Shown here: positions 17,062 to 25,407 of the stretch, in pieces | How the letters are laid out: every line of letters begins with the position of its first letter | How positions within the stretch are numbered: position 1 is the stretch's first letter | Assembly: GCF_003443895.1 (NCBI RefSeq) | Contig: NZ_QQOA01000017.1 | Coordinates: forward strand, 92,239-156,238 | Reading direction: 5' to 3' | Source of the DNA: Paraburkholderia phosphatilytica | Lineage (GTDB): Bacteria; Pseudomonadota; Gammaproteobacteria; Burkholderiales; Burkholderiaceae | DNA length: 64,000 nucleotides | Notes under the pieces: model-generated | What the model saw: only the letters and a program-made list of their open reading frames with translations | What the model was told of the DNA's origin: nothing | Databases searched by the model: none | Translations under genes and position numbers: made by a program

Positions 17062-18129
17062 ATGACGAATCGAACATCCGCACTGCGCTTGGGCTTTGTC
17101 CTGCTTGACCAATTCACGCTCGCAGGTTTCGCGGGTCTTATCGATGCACTCCGACTTGCAGCAGACCATGGCGGCAGGAGCCGACAGATCCATGCCTCGT
17201 GGACGATCATGAGCTCGGACGGGGAACCGCGTCAGGCGAGCTGCGGCGCCGTCATTACTGCCAACGCTGCGTTGATCGATCCGCTCCAGTTCGACTACAT
17301 CGCGGTATGCGGCGGCAACGACTATCTCAGGTCAGCGGCATCGCCACCCTTACTGGCGGACTACCTCCGCCAGGCTGCAGCGGCGAAGGTGAGGTTGATT
17401 GGCGTGTGCACGGGCACGTTCGCAATCGCGCGTGCAGGTTTGGTGGGCCACAGAAAGGTCTGCGTGAACTGGAACGTCTTCGACATTTTCCGTGCGGCGT
17501 TCCCCTCCATCTCGGCATCCACGGATCACCTGTTCCTCGATGAAGGAGACCTGCTGACCTGTGCCGGTTCAACGGCGGCCATCGATCTTGGGCTGTATCT
17601 GATCGCCAGGCACTGTGGCCGCGACAAGGCGCGTCAGGCCGCGCGACACATGATTCTCCAGGACATCCGGCCCGCGCGCCTGCCTCAGCCGCATTTCTGC
17701 GCTGCACTAAATGGAATTTCCGATACCCGCATTCATGCGGCTGCGCATTTCATGGAGCAACGTCTCGACACACCACCCTCGATCGAGGCGACGGCGCGCT
17801 ACGTGGGCGTGAGCCCACGGCAACTCGAACGCATCTTTCATACGTCACTCAGAACGTCCCCGGCAGCATTCCAGCGCCGCCTGCGTCTCGAGTACGGAAA
17901 ATGGTTGCTGGAGAATGGGACGACGAGTGTCACCCAGGTCGCATTCGACTGTGGATTCGCCGACACCGCGCACTTTTCACGCGAATTCAAGCTCCTCTTC
18001 CAGCTTCGACCCAGCGATGTCCGAAAGCAGGTCGGCATCGTTGCCAAGGCGCCCCTTTCTGCTTCGACCTCGACGACACCGGCTGCTGTCAGCAACAAAC
18101 GAACGTCGCGTCAACTCGCCGTCCGGTAG
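17062..18129 (+). CDS. GlxA-type AraC family regulator (DJ-1/PfpI + HTH)
   Basis: A 355-residue protein with an N-terminal DJ-1/PfpI-like domain (about 8-190; the elbow region is GVCTGTFAIARAGL with Cys118) and a C-terminal AraC double HTH (about 225-325: VGVSPRQLERIF and VAFDCGFADTAHFSREFK). Relatives such as GbdR, CdhR, SouR and ArgR activate genes for glycine betaine, carnitine, sarcosine or arginine use. It is divergent from the Pot-type operon and convergent with the racemase gene, so it is the likely activator of one or both. Confidence 0.9.
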   Translation: MTNRTSALRLGFVLLDQFTLAGFAGLIDALRLAADHGGRSRQIHASWTIMSSDGEPRQASCGAVITANAALIDPLQFDYIAVCGGNDYLRSAASPPLLADYLRQAAAAKVRLIGVCTGTFAIARAGLVGHRKVCVNWNVFDIFRAAFPSISASTDHLFLDEGDLLTCAGSTAAIDLGLYLIARHCGRDKARQAARHMILQDIRPARLPQPHFCAALNGISDTRIHAAAHFMEQRLDTPPSIEATARYVGVSPRQLERIFHTSLRTSPAAFQRRLRLEYGKWLLENGTTSVTQVAFDCGFADTAHFSREFKLLFQLRPSDVRKQVGIVAKAPLSASTSTTPAAVSNKRTSRQLAVR

Positions 18130-18146
18130 TGTGCCGACACCGCCGG

Positions 18147-19208
18147 TCAGCGGCGCGATTTGATCAGTTGATCGTCGATACGCTCGAGCCAGGTATCGGG
18201 CAATGTGAACCCGACCTGGAACGGATCGGTCGGATCGACGCCCAATTGTGAAACCGACGAAATCCATGCCTGACCAGCAATGGTCGGAACCACCGCCGGT
18301 ATGCCGGCAAGATCGGTCGTCGACACGATGCTACCGTCAAAAACAGATCCGATGATCGACTCGTGCATGAACCTGTCGCCAACCGAGATCTGCCCTTTGG
18401 CATGCATGACAGCCAGCCGTGCGGATGTGCCGGTGCCGCACGGAGAGCGATCGCATCGCCCTGGCGAGATCACCACCGTGTTACGCGAGCGGACGACACT
18501 ACCTTCCCGTCTACACGGCCCGGCAAACAGCGTTTGCGTAATGCCCTTGACCAAGGGGTTGAGCGGGTGCGGCGAAGGCAACTGCTCCGCTGCAGCGGCC
18601 TTGATCGTCTGACCCAACGCACAGAGGTCCCGGGCTTCATCCGCAGCGATCGAAAATCCGAGCGGTGCGGCGTCAACGATCACATAGGTCATCCCGCCAT
18701 ACCCTACATCGACCTTGAGCGTACCGATGCCCGGCACTTCGATATGACGGTCGAGATGATTGGCGAAAGCCGGCTGGTTGGTGAACTCAACCCTCGTCAC
18801 CTTGCCAGATGCACATTGGCAACGAAGACTGATCAAGCCCGCCGGCGACTCGAGCATCAATTCCGTGACGGGCTCGGTCATCGGCAGGATCCCCGTTTCG
18901 AGCAACACAGTGGCTACGCAGATCGTGTTCGAACCTGACATCACGGGATACTCGGTCGACTCCGCGATGATGTAGCCCATCTGAGCCCGTGCGTCGCGGC
19001 TGGGAACGATGAAGTTAATGCTCTGATTAACTGCGCCCCGCGGCTCGAAAATGCACAGCTTGCGCAGATCATCCAGATGCTCCTCCATATGGACCATTTT
19101 TTCGAGCACCGAATCCCCCAGCACGTCGAACACACCACCCGTCACCACATTCCCGACCTCTCCTCCGGCATGACATCCGACGACGGTCAGCATTTTCTTC
19201 CACTGCAT
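18147..19208 (-). CDS. proline racemase superfamily, Ser91/Cys257 type (4-hydroxyproline epimerase candidate)
   Basis: A 353-residue enzyme with Ser91 (VMSGSNT) at the first catalytic position and Cys257 (CDRSPCGTGTSA) at the second. Ser/Cys pairs are known in bacterial 4-hydroxyproline 2-epimerases, which convert trans-4-hydroxy-L-proline to the cis-D isomer. It is cytoplasmic. It is the last gene of a minus-strand cluster after the Ldh2-type reductase and a decayed enolase-superfamily gene. Epimerase activity is the best guess; a 3-hydroxyproline substrate is possible. Confidence 0.9.
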   Translation of the reverse strand: MQWKKMLTVVGCHAGGEVGNVVTGGVFDVLGDSVLEKMVHMEEHLDDLRKLCIFEPRGAVNQSINFIVPSRDARAQMGYIIAESTEYPVMSGSNTICVATVLLETGILPMTEPVTELMLESPAGLISLRCQCASGKVTRVEFTNQPAFANHLDRHIEVPGIGTLKVDVGYGGMTYVIVDAAPLGFSIAADEARDLCALGQTIKAAAAEQLPSPHPLNPLVKGITQTLFAGPCRREGSVVRSRNTVVISPGRCDRSPCGTGTSARLAVMHAKGQISVGDRFMHESIIGSVFDGSIVSTTDLAGIPAVVPTIAGQAWISSVSQLGVDPTDPFQVGFTLPDTWLERIDDQLIKSRR

Positions 19209-19267
19209 GGCAACCCCGCATAGACAGGACAGATTTCAATCAACGGAAAGGCAGTTGCAACTCGACG

Positions 19268-19657
19268 TCATGCTGGCAACCGAACGGGCACTCGCTCGCA
19301 GGCTTGACCGCGACCGTCGAGGCGGCGCCCCCACATGTTTTCGATCGACACGGCCAGTTTCAGCTCCTCAAGAAGATCGCAGACTTTCACGACGTTTGTC
19401 AGCCCACCAAGCTTGCCAAACTTCAGATTGACCGATACCGGCTAAAACTGGTTGATGCATGCTTCAGGTCGTCGGCGGATAGCGTCTGCCATGGACTCCG
19501 GCGCGCCCAGGTGAACGGCTTCATCGATCGAAAATCGCTCGTTGATCACGCCGCCGATCTGGGCAGAGATTGAACGGTTCACCGACTTCCCAACGATGCA
19601 GGTACCGCGGGCGTAGCCGGCGACATATGAATAGACGTCGATCCCAACAATTTTCAT
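19268..19657 (-). pseudogene. decayed enolase-superfamily (mandelate racemase/muconate lactonizing) gene
   Basis: The reading frame starts MKIVGIDVYSYVAGYARGT after a good site (GGAGAAAC), giving the N-terminal capping region. About 70 residues on it meets an in-frame TAG at 19443-19445. The same frame then continues VNLKFGKLGGLTNVVKV and VSIENMWG, which are hallmark C-terminal barrel strands of this superfamily, before a TGA at 19268. Only about 130 codons remain of an expected 370, so the middle has been deleted. It sits between the reductase and epimerase genes of one operon. An intact relative is at 23959-25065. Confidence 0.8.
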
Positions 19658-19720
19658 ATGTTTCTCCAGTCGTTTAACGCTGGTCGGTCGAGCTCAGGGA
19701 AGAGAACGAAGGAATCCTGC

Positions 19721-20743
19721 CTACAGCGCCAGGATGTCGTCGTAGAGCGACCGGTCGAGCGTTACACCCTCCCGGGTCGTTCGCGCACGGGCAGCGAAGC
19801 GCCGCTGCGAAGGCAACCGCGCGCCCTGATCGACGATCGCATCGAACAGCATCTCGGCGCGCTCGAAGTTCGATCCCGCGTCGCCTCTGTCACTGCCCAA
19901 CCGTTCCGGACTGAAGGCCAGGATCAGTTCACCGTGGTGCGGCGTGATCGACGCACCATCGTCCAATGCCAGGGACTCGAAGCTCATCAGGTCTCCGATC
20001 AACGGGCCAGCGAGCAGCTCAATCATGGCCGACAGTGCAGAGCCCTTGTATGAACCAAATGTGAGCATCGCTCCCCTTAGCCCGTTGGCAGGATCCGTGG
20101 TCGGCTGCCCTTCGTCGTCGATCGCCCACCCCAAGGGGATCTGCTCCTGCTTCCGTGCGGCCAGTTCGATCTCACCACGAGCCACCATACTGGTCGCGAA
20201 ATCGAAGACAAACGGAAAATCGCCCGGTCGCGGCCAGCCGAATGCGAATGGGTTGGTACCGAAAAGCGGCCTCTTGCCCCCAGCAGGCGCAACACACGAG
20301 TGGCTCGGCGTCATCGCCATCGCCGCGACCCCCTGTTCGGCTAACGCTTCTACCTCCTGCCAAAGCGCAGAGAAATGGAAGCAGTTGTTGATTGCTAGCG
20401 CAGCGATTCCGACTTCTTTCGCTTTTCGGACGAGATGGCCACTTGCAGCTTCGAACGCCACCTGTGAAAAGCCGGCATGTGCATCGACGCGGGTGATCGC
20501 GGGACTCACATCGAAGATCTCCGGAACCGCATCGCCGCTCACCCTGCCCGACTTGAGTCCTTTCACGCAGACAAGTAGCCGGTACATGCCATGAGAATGG
20601 CACTCGTCGCGCTGACCGGCTACGACCGATCTGGCCACGGCGTCGGCGTGCCGATCATTCATCCCATGTTGCGCCAGGATGTCGCGCGACAGCGTGTAAG
20701 CCTCATTGAGGGAAAGCAGCACGAATGGAGATGAGGTCGTCAT
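19721..20743 (-). CDS. Ldh2/malate dehydrogenase family, Delta1-pyrroline-2-carboxylate reductase candidate
   Basis: A 340-residue NAD(P)H-dependent reductase of the MDH/Ldh2 family. Visible family motifs are DECHSHGMYRL (about 46-56), with the catalytic His, AINNCFHFSAL and GTNPFAFGWP. DpkA/LhpD-like members reduce Delta1-pyrroline-2-carboxylate to L-proline, the last step of 3-hydroxyproline use. It is the first gene of the minus-strand cluster with the decayed enolase-superfamily gene and the epimerase. Its promoter region carries a TATACA operator. Confidence 0.88.
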   Translation of the reverse strand: MTTSSPFVLLSLNEAYTLSRDILAQHGMNDRHADAVARSVVAGQRDECHSHGMYRLLVCVKGLKSGRVSGDAVPEIFDVSPAITRVDAHAGFSQVAFEAASGHLVRKAKEVGIAALAINNCFHFSALWQEVEALAEQGVAAMAMTPSHSCVAPAGGKRPLFGTNPFAFGWPRPGDFPFVFDFATSMVARGEIELAARKQEQIPLGWAIDDEGQPTTDPANGLRGAMLTFGSYKGSALSAMIELLAGPLIGDLMSFESLALDDGASITPHHGELILAFSPERLGSDRGDAGSNFERAEMLFDAIVDQGARLPSQRRFAARARTTREGVTLDRSLYDDILAL

Positions 20744-20881
20744 GGGTTGGCAGCGAAATTGAATTGAGCGCGAGGGAACGACCTTCAGCCAGAAGGAGTT
20801 GAAGTCGGGTCCAGCCTGACTGTGCCGTGAAGCTCGGTTGGCAGCCGTATTGATCAGTTCAGGCTTCGAACTTGGCTAGAT

Positions 20882-20904
20882 AATTTTATACAATATCCAT
20901 ATCA
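20882..20904. promoter_or_regulatory. GntR-type operator, site 3 of 6
   Basis: Reads ATTTTATACAATATCCATAT. Its core is found reverse-complemented at site 5 (25252-25274), and CCATAT follows in both. It lies about 140 bases upstream of the Ldh2-type reductase start. Confidence 0.55.
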
Positions 20905-21020
20905 AGTCAATCTCCTTCCCTGCCAATCCGCGTCGGACCACCCCGAATCTGCGCCCAGGAAGCCCTACATCAGGACAGAACAGGGTAAACGACGATCGGC
21001 GGCAATTTTCATTGACTCTT

Positions 21021-21040
21021 TTTTTTATACAATCTACTTT
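21021..21040. promoter_or_regulatory. GntR-type operator, site 4 of 6
   Basis: Reads TTTTTTATACAATCTACTTT, upstream of the plus-strand binding-protein gene at 21176. It keeps the TTATACAAT core but not the CC extension. Confidence 0.5.
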
Positions 21041-21175
21041 ATCTTATCGACGACGAAGGCATCCTTGTTCCGAAGATCTGCCATCCCAAGTGCGGCGTGC
21101 ACGCCTTCGGACACCGCGGTCGACCCCTTACTTTCATGCACCTCTATTTGCATCGACACCCCAAGGAGAGCGGGA

Positions 21176-22180
21176 ATGAGCAAGCACTACCCAGCAGTTG
21201 CATACAACTGCGCCACGCAGCGTCCACAAGCGACGATGGGTCAACATGAAACCATCCGTTCGTTTTTCAGCAAGTTCGCCGCCGGTGTCACCTTGTGTCT
21301 CGCCGCGATCGGCGCGATCGGTACCGCACACGCTGCCGATGTCGATCCCGGCACGCCCCTGAAGGTAGTCATCACCGACCTGCCCCCTTACGTTCACAAG
21401 AACTCGAACGGACAACTGGACGGCATCGATGGCAAGCTCTTCGACCAGGCAGCGCGTCAGCTCGGATTCAAATACACCGTCACGGTAACGAACTGGGACG
21501 GCATGCTGGCAGCCGTGCAATCAGGGCGGGCCGACCTCGCTGTGTCCGACGTCGCATGGACCGATGCACGGGCGAAAACAGGACTGTTCAGTGATCCTGC
21601 GTACTACCTGCCTCAATTGATCGCCGAACGGGATGGCGTGAACATCCACACCGTCGGCGATCTGTCGGGACACAGCGTCGGTGTCATCAATGGACAGTCG
21701 TACGTCGACGCCCTCACCAATGTCGAGGGAGTGAAGATGCGCCTCTATCCCGACACCGTCGCACTTCTCTCCGACATTGCGGCCGGCCGGATCGATGTCG
21801 CGTTCATGGATCCGCTGGTCATGGTCTACCAGAAGAAGGTGCGGCCTGATCTGCATTTCAACGTCGTGCCGCTGACCGCGCCGACGATGGGCGACGTCGC
21901 CGCGCATCCGAAATGGGCCCTGTTCGGTCCGCAAATGATCGGTTGGTATGTCCGCCCAGGTGCCCAGCAACTGGTCGACAAGTTGAATGGCGAAATCCAT
22001 CAAGCGTGGGCTCAAGGCAACAATGCCGCGCAGATCAAGGCAGTCGGAGTGACGGATGTAACGCCGTTCCTGAGCCCTGGCGCAGAGTGGCTGCAAACCT
22101 ACGAAAAGCAGCGTCGTGGCGTCGATCGCCCTGCGGATTGGACGCCGCCGAGCAGCGACTCGGCCGTCGCAAAGAAGTAA
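21176..22180 (+). CDS. amino acid-type periplasmic binding protein (SBP_bac_3)
   Basis: A 334-residue solute-binding protein, family 3. The ATG at 21176 has a strong AAGGAG site 7 bases upstream; an internal ATG at 21236 would also keep the signal peptide (cleavage near GTAHA-AD). The mature part starts PLKVVITDLPPYVHKN and includes GRADLAVSDVAWTDARA. The unusually long n-region before the hydrophobic core makes the internal start worth considering. First gene of a plus-strand operon with permease, ATPase and an enolase-superfamily enzyme. Confidence 0.9.
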   Translation: MSKHYPAVAYNCATQRPQATMGQHETIRSFFSKFAAGVTLCLAAIGAIGTAHAADVDPGTPLKVVITDLPPYVHKNSNGQLDGIDGKLFDQAARQLGFKYTVTVTNWDGMLAAVQSGRADLAVSDVAWTDARAKTGLFSDPAYYLPQLIAERDGVNIHTVGDLSGHSVGVINGQSYVDALTNVEGVKMRLYPDTVALLSDIAAGRIDVAFMDPLVMVYQKKVRPDLHFNVVPLTAPTMGDVAAHPKWALFGPQMIGWYVRPGAQQLVDKLNGEIHQAWAQGNNAAQIKAVGVTDVTPFLSPGAEWLQTYEKQRRGVDRPADWTPPSSDSAVAKK

Positions 22181-22323
22181 ACGCTTGATCCTCGCGACGA
22201 CTGCTGTATTACCGCGGGACGGTGCGATCGCACCCCCTGCGGAGTTTTCTGGCCTGACCGGGCTCGCGCCCGTGGATCAGGATTCGCGGGCTCCAGGTTT
22301 TAGCAATATCGAGGTACGAGTGT

Positions 22324-23088
22324 ATGAATACGCCAGGTAGTTTCTTCAAGGTTCCATGGGATAGCTACTGGACCGATCTCCTTCAAGGCATTGGCGTCAC
22401 AATCGAATATACGGTTGCAGGTTTCGTCGGCGCCATCGCATTGGGTGTAATGCTGGCGCTGCTCCGAAGCAAGGACAAGTCGCTGATTGCCCGGGCAACC
22501 CGGTCGTTTGTCGAGGTGTGGAAAAACGTTCCGCTGATTACCGAAATCTTCATCATCTATTTCGGGCTCTCCTCGATCGGCATCAACCTCAGCGCCTTCG
22601 CCGCTGGGTCCCTCGCACTCATCGGCCACTATGGTGCGTATCTCTCGGAGATTTTCCGCGCCGGGATGAAGTCAGTAGACAAAGGACAACAAGAGGCAGG
22701 TCAGGCGCTTGGAATGACAACGTTCGGCATCTTTCGAAAGATCCTCGCGCCGCAGGCGATTCTCGTTGCTCTGCCTGGTACCGGAACGATGCTCGTCGAC
22801 CTTCTGAAAAGTACCTCTTTGATGGTGACGATCGGTGGTGCAGACTTGATGACTCAAGGGCAGATCGTTACATCGGCAACATTCCGGGCGCTGGAAGTCT
22901 ATATTGTTATCGGTGCAATTTATTTCGCGTTGTGCTTCCCGCTTTCGTCCTGCCTGCTGTATATCGAGCGACGCCTGGCTGACGGTCATCCATTCTCCCT
23001 GCGCCGACTCGGGCTGCTGCGTGCCGCCAGGGCTGCAGTAGGTTCGCGCGCCGGGATGGACCAGGTTGCTGCCGAGGAGCGCGCATGA
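22324..23088 (+). CDS. polar amino acid ABC transporter permease
   Basis: A 254-residue GlnP/HisM-type inner-membrane protein with about five helices. The EAA loop is QEAGQALGMTTFGIFRKILA (about 122-141). Its stop overlaps the ATPase start. It has a longer C-terminal tail than the 6794-7468 paralogue. A 143-base gap separates it from the binding-protein gene. Confidence 0.92.
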   Translation: MNTPGSFFKVPWDSYWTDLLQGIGVTIEYTVAGFVGAIALGVMLALLRSKDKSLIARATRSFVEVWKNVPLITEIFIIYFGLSSIGINLSAFAAGSLALIGHYGAYLSEIFRAGMKSVDKGQQEAGQALGMTTFGIFRKILAPQAILVALPGTGTMLVDLLKSTSLMVTIGGADLMTQGQIVTSATFRALEVYIVIGAIYFALCFPLSSCLLYIERRLADGHPFSLRRLGLLRAARAAVGSRAGMDQVAAEERA

Positions 23089-23894
23089 TGGAGACTCTTG
23101 CTGTGGAAAATCCCGCAACCGTGGCGTGCCAGACCACGTCCATCATAAAGGCCGATGGCGTGTCACTGTCCTTTGCGGACATCAAGGCGCTTGAGGACGT
23201 CAGCATCGACGTCCGCCAGAGTGAAGTGGTGACGATTGTCGGACCGAGCGGAGCAGGGAAAAGCACGTTTCTTCGCTGTCTGAATCTTCTTACCAGACCC
23301 GATCGTGGTCACATCGCCATTGAGGGAAAGTTGATTTTCAACGATACCCTCACTTTGAACAAGCGGGACCTGCGTGATGTTCGACGCAAACTGGGAATGG
23401 TGTTCCAGCGCTTCCATCTCTTTCCTCATCTGACCGCACTCGAGAACGTGACGCTGGCGATGCTTGATGCTGGCATCGCTACCCGGGACGAAGCGGTTGA
23501 AACCGCCACGCGTCTCCTTGACCGGGTGGGCTTGCTCAAACGTGCGCTCTCTCCTGCTCCTCGATTGTCTGGAGGTGAGCAGCAACGGGTGGCCATCGCG
23601 CGCGCACTGGCAATGAAACCCAAAGCCTTGCTGTTTGATGAACCGACGTCGGCACTGGACCCCGAAGCCAGCCGCGAAGTCCTTTCGGTCATGAAGGAAC
23701 TCGCGCAGCAAGGAACGACGATGGTGGTCGTGACGCATGAAATGAAATTCGCACTCAATGTCAGCGACCGCATCCTGTTCATGGAAGGTGGCAAGGCAAT
23801 TGAGAGCGGTGCGTCCGAGGACATGTTCTATCGCGCGAAGTCACCGAGAGCCCGGGCATTTTTCGCTCAGGCGCTGGACCACATGGAAACCTGA
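23085..23894 (+). CDS. polar amino acid ABC transporter ATP-binding protein
   Basis: A 269-residue GlnQ-type ATPase with Walker A GPSGAGKST, Q-loop VFQRFHLF, signature LSGGEQQR, Walker B LLFDEPTSALD and H-loop VTHEM. Two adjacent ATG codons (23085, 23088) are possible starts. It is translationally coupled to the permease and followed after 64 bases by the enolase-superfamily gene. Confidence 0.92.
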   Translation: MMETLAVENPATVACQTTSIIKADGVSLSFADIKALEDVSIDVRQSEVVTIVGPSGAGKSTFLRCLNLLTRPDRGHIAIEGKLIFNDTLTLNKRDLRDVRRKLGMVFQRFHLFPHLTALENVTLAMLDAGIATRDEAVETATRLLDRVGLLKRALSPAPRLSGGEQQRVAIARALAMKPKALLFDEPTSALDPEASREVLSVMKELAQQGTTMVVVTHEMKFALNVSDRILFMEGGKAIESGASEDMFYRAKSPRARAFFAQALDHMET

Positions 23895-23958
23895 CCGAAT
23901 CGCGGGACGTCAATCGACGCTCCCCGCTTTGCTTCGGCACTTGTTGAGGAAATGCTGG

Positions 23959-25065
23959 ATGAAAATCCAAAAAATCGACGTTTTCAATTTCGATCTGACC
24001 TACATCCACGGCGTGTATACGATGTCCGGCGGACGGGATATCACCTCGCTGCCATCCACGCTCGTGCGCGTGACAAGCGACTCCGGCCACGAGGGCTGGG
24101 GCGAGGTCTGCCCTCTCGGCTCGGCTTACCTGCCGCAACACGCGGGCGGCGCCCGCGCTGCATTGGAGCTTCTCGCGCCCACCCTGATCGGACTTGATCC
24201 GACCAATCTGGCCTCGGTGTATGACAGGATGGACGCTGTCCTGATGGGGCATGCGTATGCGAAAAGCCCGATCGACGTGGCGTGTTGGGATCTGACGGGA
24301 AAGGCATGGGGCGCCAGCGTAGCTGACATGCTCGGCGGCGTGCGGCAAGAACGCTTCCCGCTCTATTTTGCGGTTCCGCTCGGCTCGCCCGAGGAAATGG
24401 TCGCATATGTGCAGGCCCGGCGGGAGGAAGGCATCCATCGCTTCCAGCTGAAAATCGGTGGCGATCCGACGCTCGATGGCATTCGCGCCCAGCACATCAT
24501 CGACTCGACAGGTCCGGAAGACCTGATTGTCGGCGACGCCAACTGCGGATGGCGAGTCAACGACGCGATCATTGCAGCCCGAGCCATGGAGCATCTCCCG
24601 CGGTTTTACTTCGAGCAGCCGTGCCCGACCATGGAGGAATGCATCGAGGTCCGCAGACACACCACGCTTCCGATGGTCTACGACGAAGTCGTCAATGACC
24701 CGACCACCCTCATTCGTGCAGTGCGAGAGGGCGGCGCCGGAGCGTTCAATCTGAAGGTGTCGAAGGTTGGCGGATTGACGAAAGCAAAGTTGATGCGTGA
24801 CCTCGGCCAGGAACTCGGCCTGCAAATGACTATTGAAGATACCTGGGGCGGCGACGTTGTGTCGGCCGCCTCGGCGCATCTCGCCGCGTCGACGAAAGAA
24901 CGTTCGTTGCTCAGCGTATCTTTCATGAATGACTGGACCAACGAACACGTTGCCGGTTACCAGCCCCGCAGTGTCAACGGCTTCGGTGCCGCTCCATCTG
25001 CGCCGGGCCTGGGTATCGAGATCGACGCCGCCGCGCTTGGCAAGCCGCTATTCTCGTTTGGCTAA
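23959..25065 (+). CDS. enolase-superfamily enzyme, cis-3-hydroxyproline dehydratase / hydroxyproline-betaine epimerase type
   Basis: A 368-residue protein of the muconate lactonizing subgroup. Lys165 (FQLKIGG) and Lys266 (FNLKVSK) face each other across the barrel; metal ligands are Asp193 (VGDANCGW), Glu219 (YFEQPC) and Asp242 (VYDEVV). The usual first Lys of the KxK motif is Gln, as in proline-betaine/hydroxyproline-betaine epimerases and cis-3-hydroxy-L-proline dehydratases. The ATG at 23959 follows GAGGAAA. It is co-encoded with an amino acid importer and near proline-racemase-type genes, so a hydroxyproline-related substrate is strongly suggested. Confidence 0.85.
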   Translation: MKIQKIDVFNFDLTYIHGVYTMSGGRDITSLPSTLVRVTSDSGHEGWGEVCPLGSAYLPQHAGGARAALELLAPTLIGLDPTNLASVYDRMDAVLMGHAYAKSPIDVACWDLTGKAWGASVADMLGGVRQERFPLYFAVPLGSPEEMVAYVQARREEGIHRFQLKIGGDPTLDGIRAQHIIDSTGPEDLIVGDANCGWRVNDAIIAARAMEHLPRFYFEQPCPTMEECIEVRRHTTLPMVYDEVVNDPTTLIRAVREGGAGAFNLKVSKVGGLTKAKLMRDLGQELGLQMTIEDTWGGDVVSAASAHLAASTKERSLLSVSFMNDWTNEHVAGYQPRSVNGFGAAPSAPGLGIEIDAAALGKPLFSFG

Positions 25066-25078
25066 TGCGGCACCACCC

Positions 25079-25110
25079 GCGCATGTGGCGGTGCTGCCGT
25101 CCACATGCGC
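25079..25110 (+). terminator. stem-loop after the enolase-superfamily gene
   Basis: Arms GCGCATGTGGCGG (25079-25091) and CCGTCCACATGCGC (25097-25110) pair across the loop TGCTG with one bulge. There is no T-tract, so it may stabilise the mRNA end or act with Rho rather than being a classic intrinsic terminator. Confidence 0.5.
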
Positions 25111-25251
25111 AGCATGAACCGCCGATGCCATCAGGCGCATGGGTTGCCTCAGCACTTTGCATGAAAGTGCGCGCATCGATGCGGATCGGCGCTTCTGTCA
25201 ACGTGGATCGCAGTTCACTTTCGTCGGCACATCATTGTGCTCGAGTCGTCC

Positions 25252-25274
25252 ATATTGTATAAAATATCCATATG
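25252..25274. promoter_or_regulatory. GntR-type operator, site 5 of 6
   Basis: Reads ATATTGTATAAAATATCCAT on the plus strand; on the minus strand this is ATTTTATACAATAT, identical to the core of site 3. It lies upstream of the DHDPS-type and aldehyde dehydrogenase genes. Confidence 0.55.
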
Positions 25275-25407
25275 AGTTAGCATGAAAACATGGCGGGAAG
25301 CAGACCAGATTTGCCGCCGTCGAAATTTTCAGCAGCCGGATCGAGTTCCCTATCCGCCCCGTGCCGCAGCAACCTGAGGCCGCGCAATTACAGTTGAAGG
25401 AAATGCA

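Larger units (their letters stand above)
20744..21175. other. 432-bp divergent promoter region with two operators
   Basis: It separates the leftward reductase cluster from the rightward ABC/enolase-superfamily operon. No gene is credible here. Two AT-rich sites at 20882-20900 and 21021-21040 share the island operator core, one per promoter. Confidence 0.65.
25066..25407. other. 342-bp intergenic region with stem-loop and operator
   Basis: It starts with a stem-loop just after the enolase-superfamily gene and carries the shared operator at 25252-25274, about 135 bases before the DHDPS-type gene. No additional gene is supported. Confidence 0.6.
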
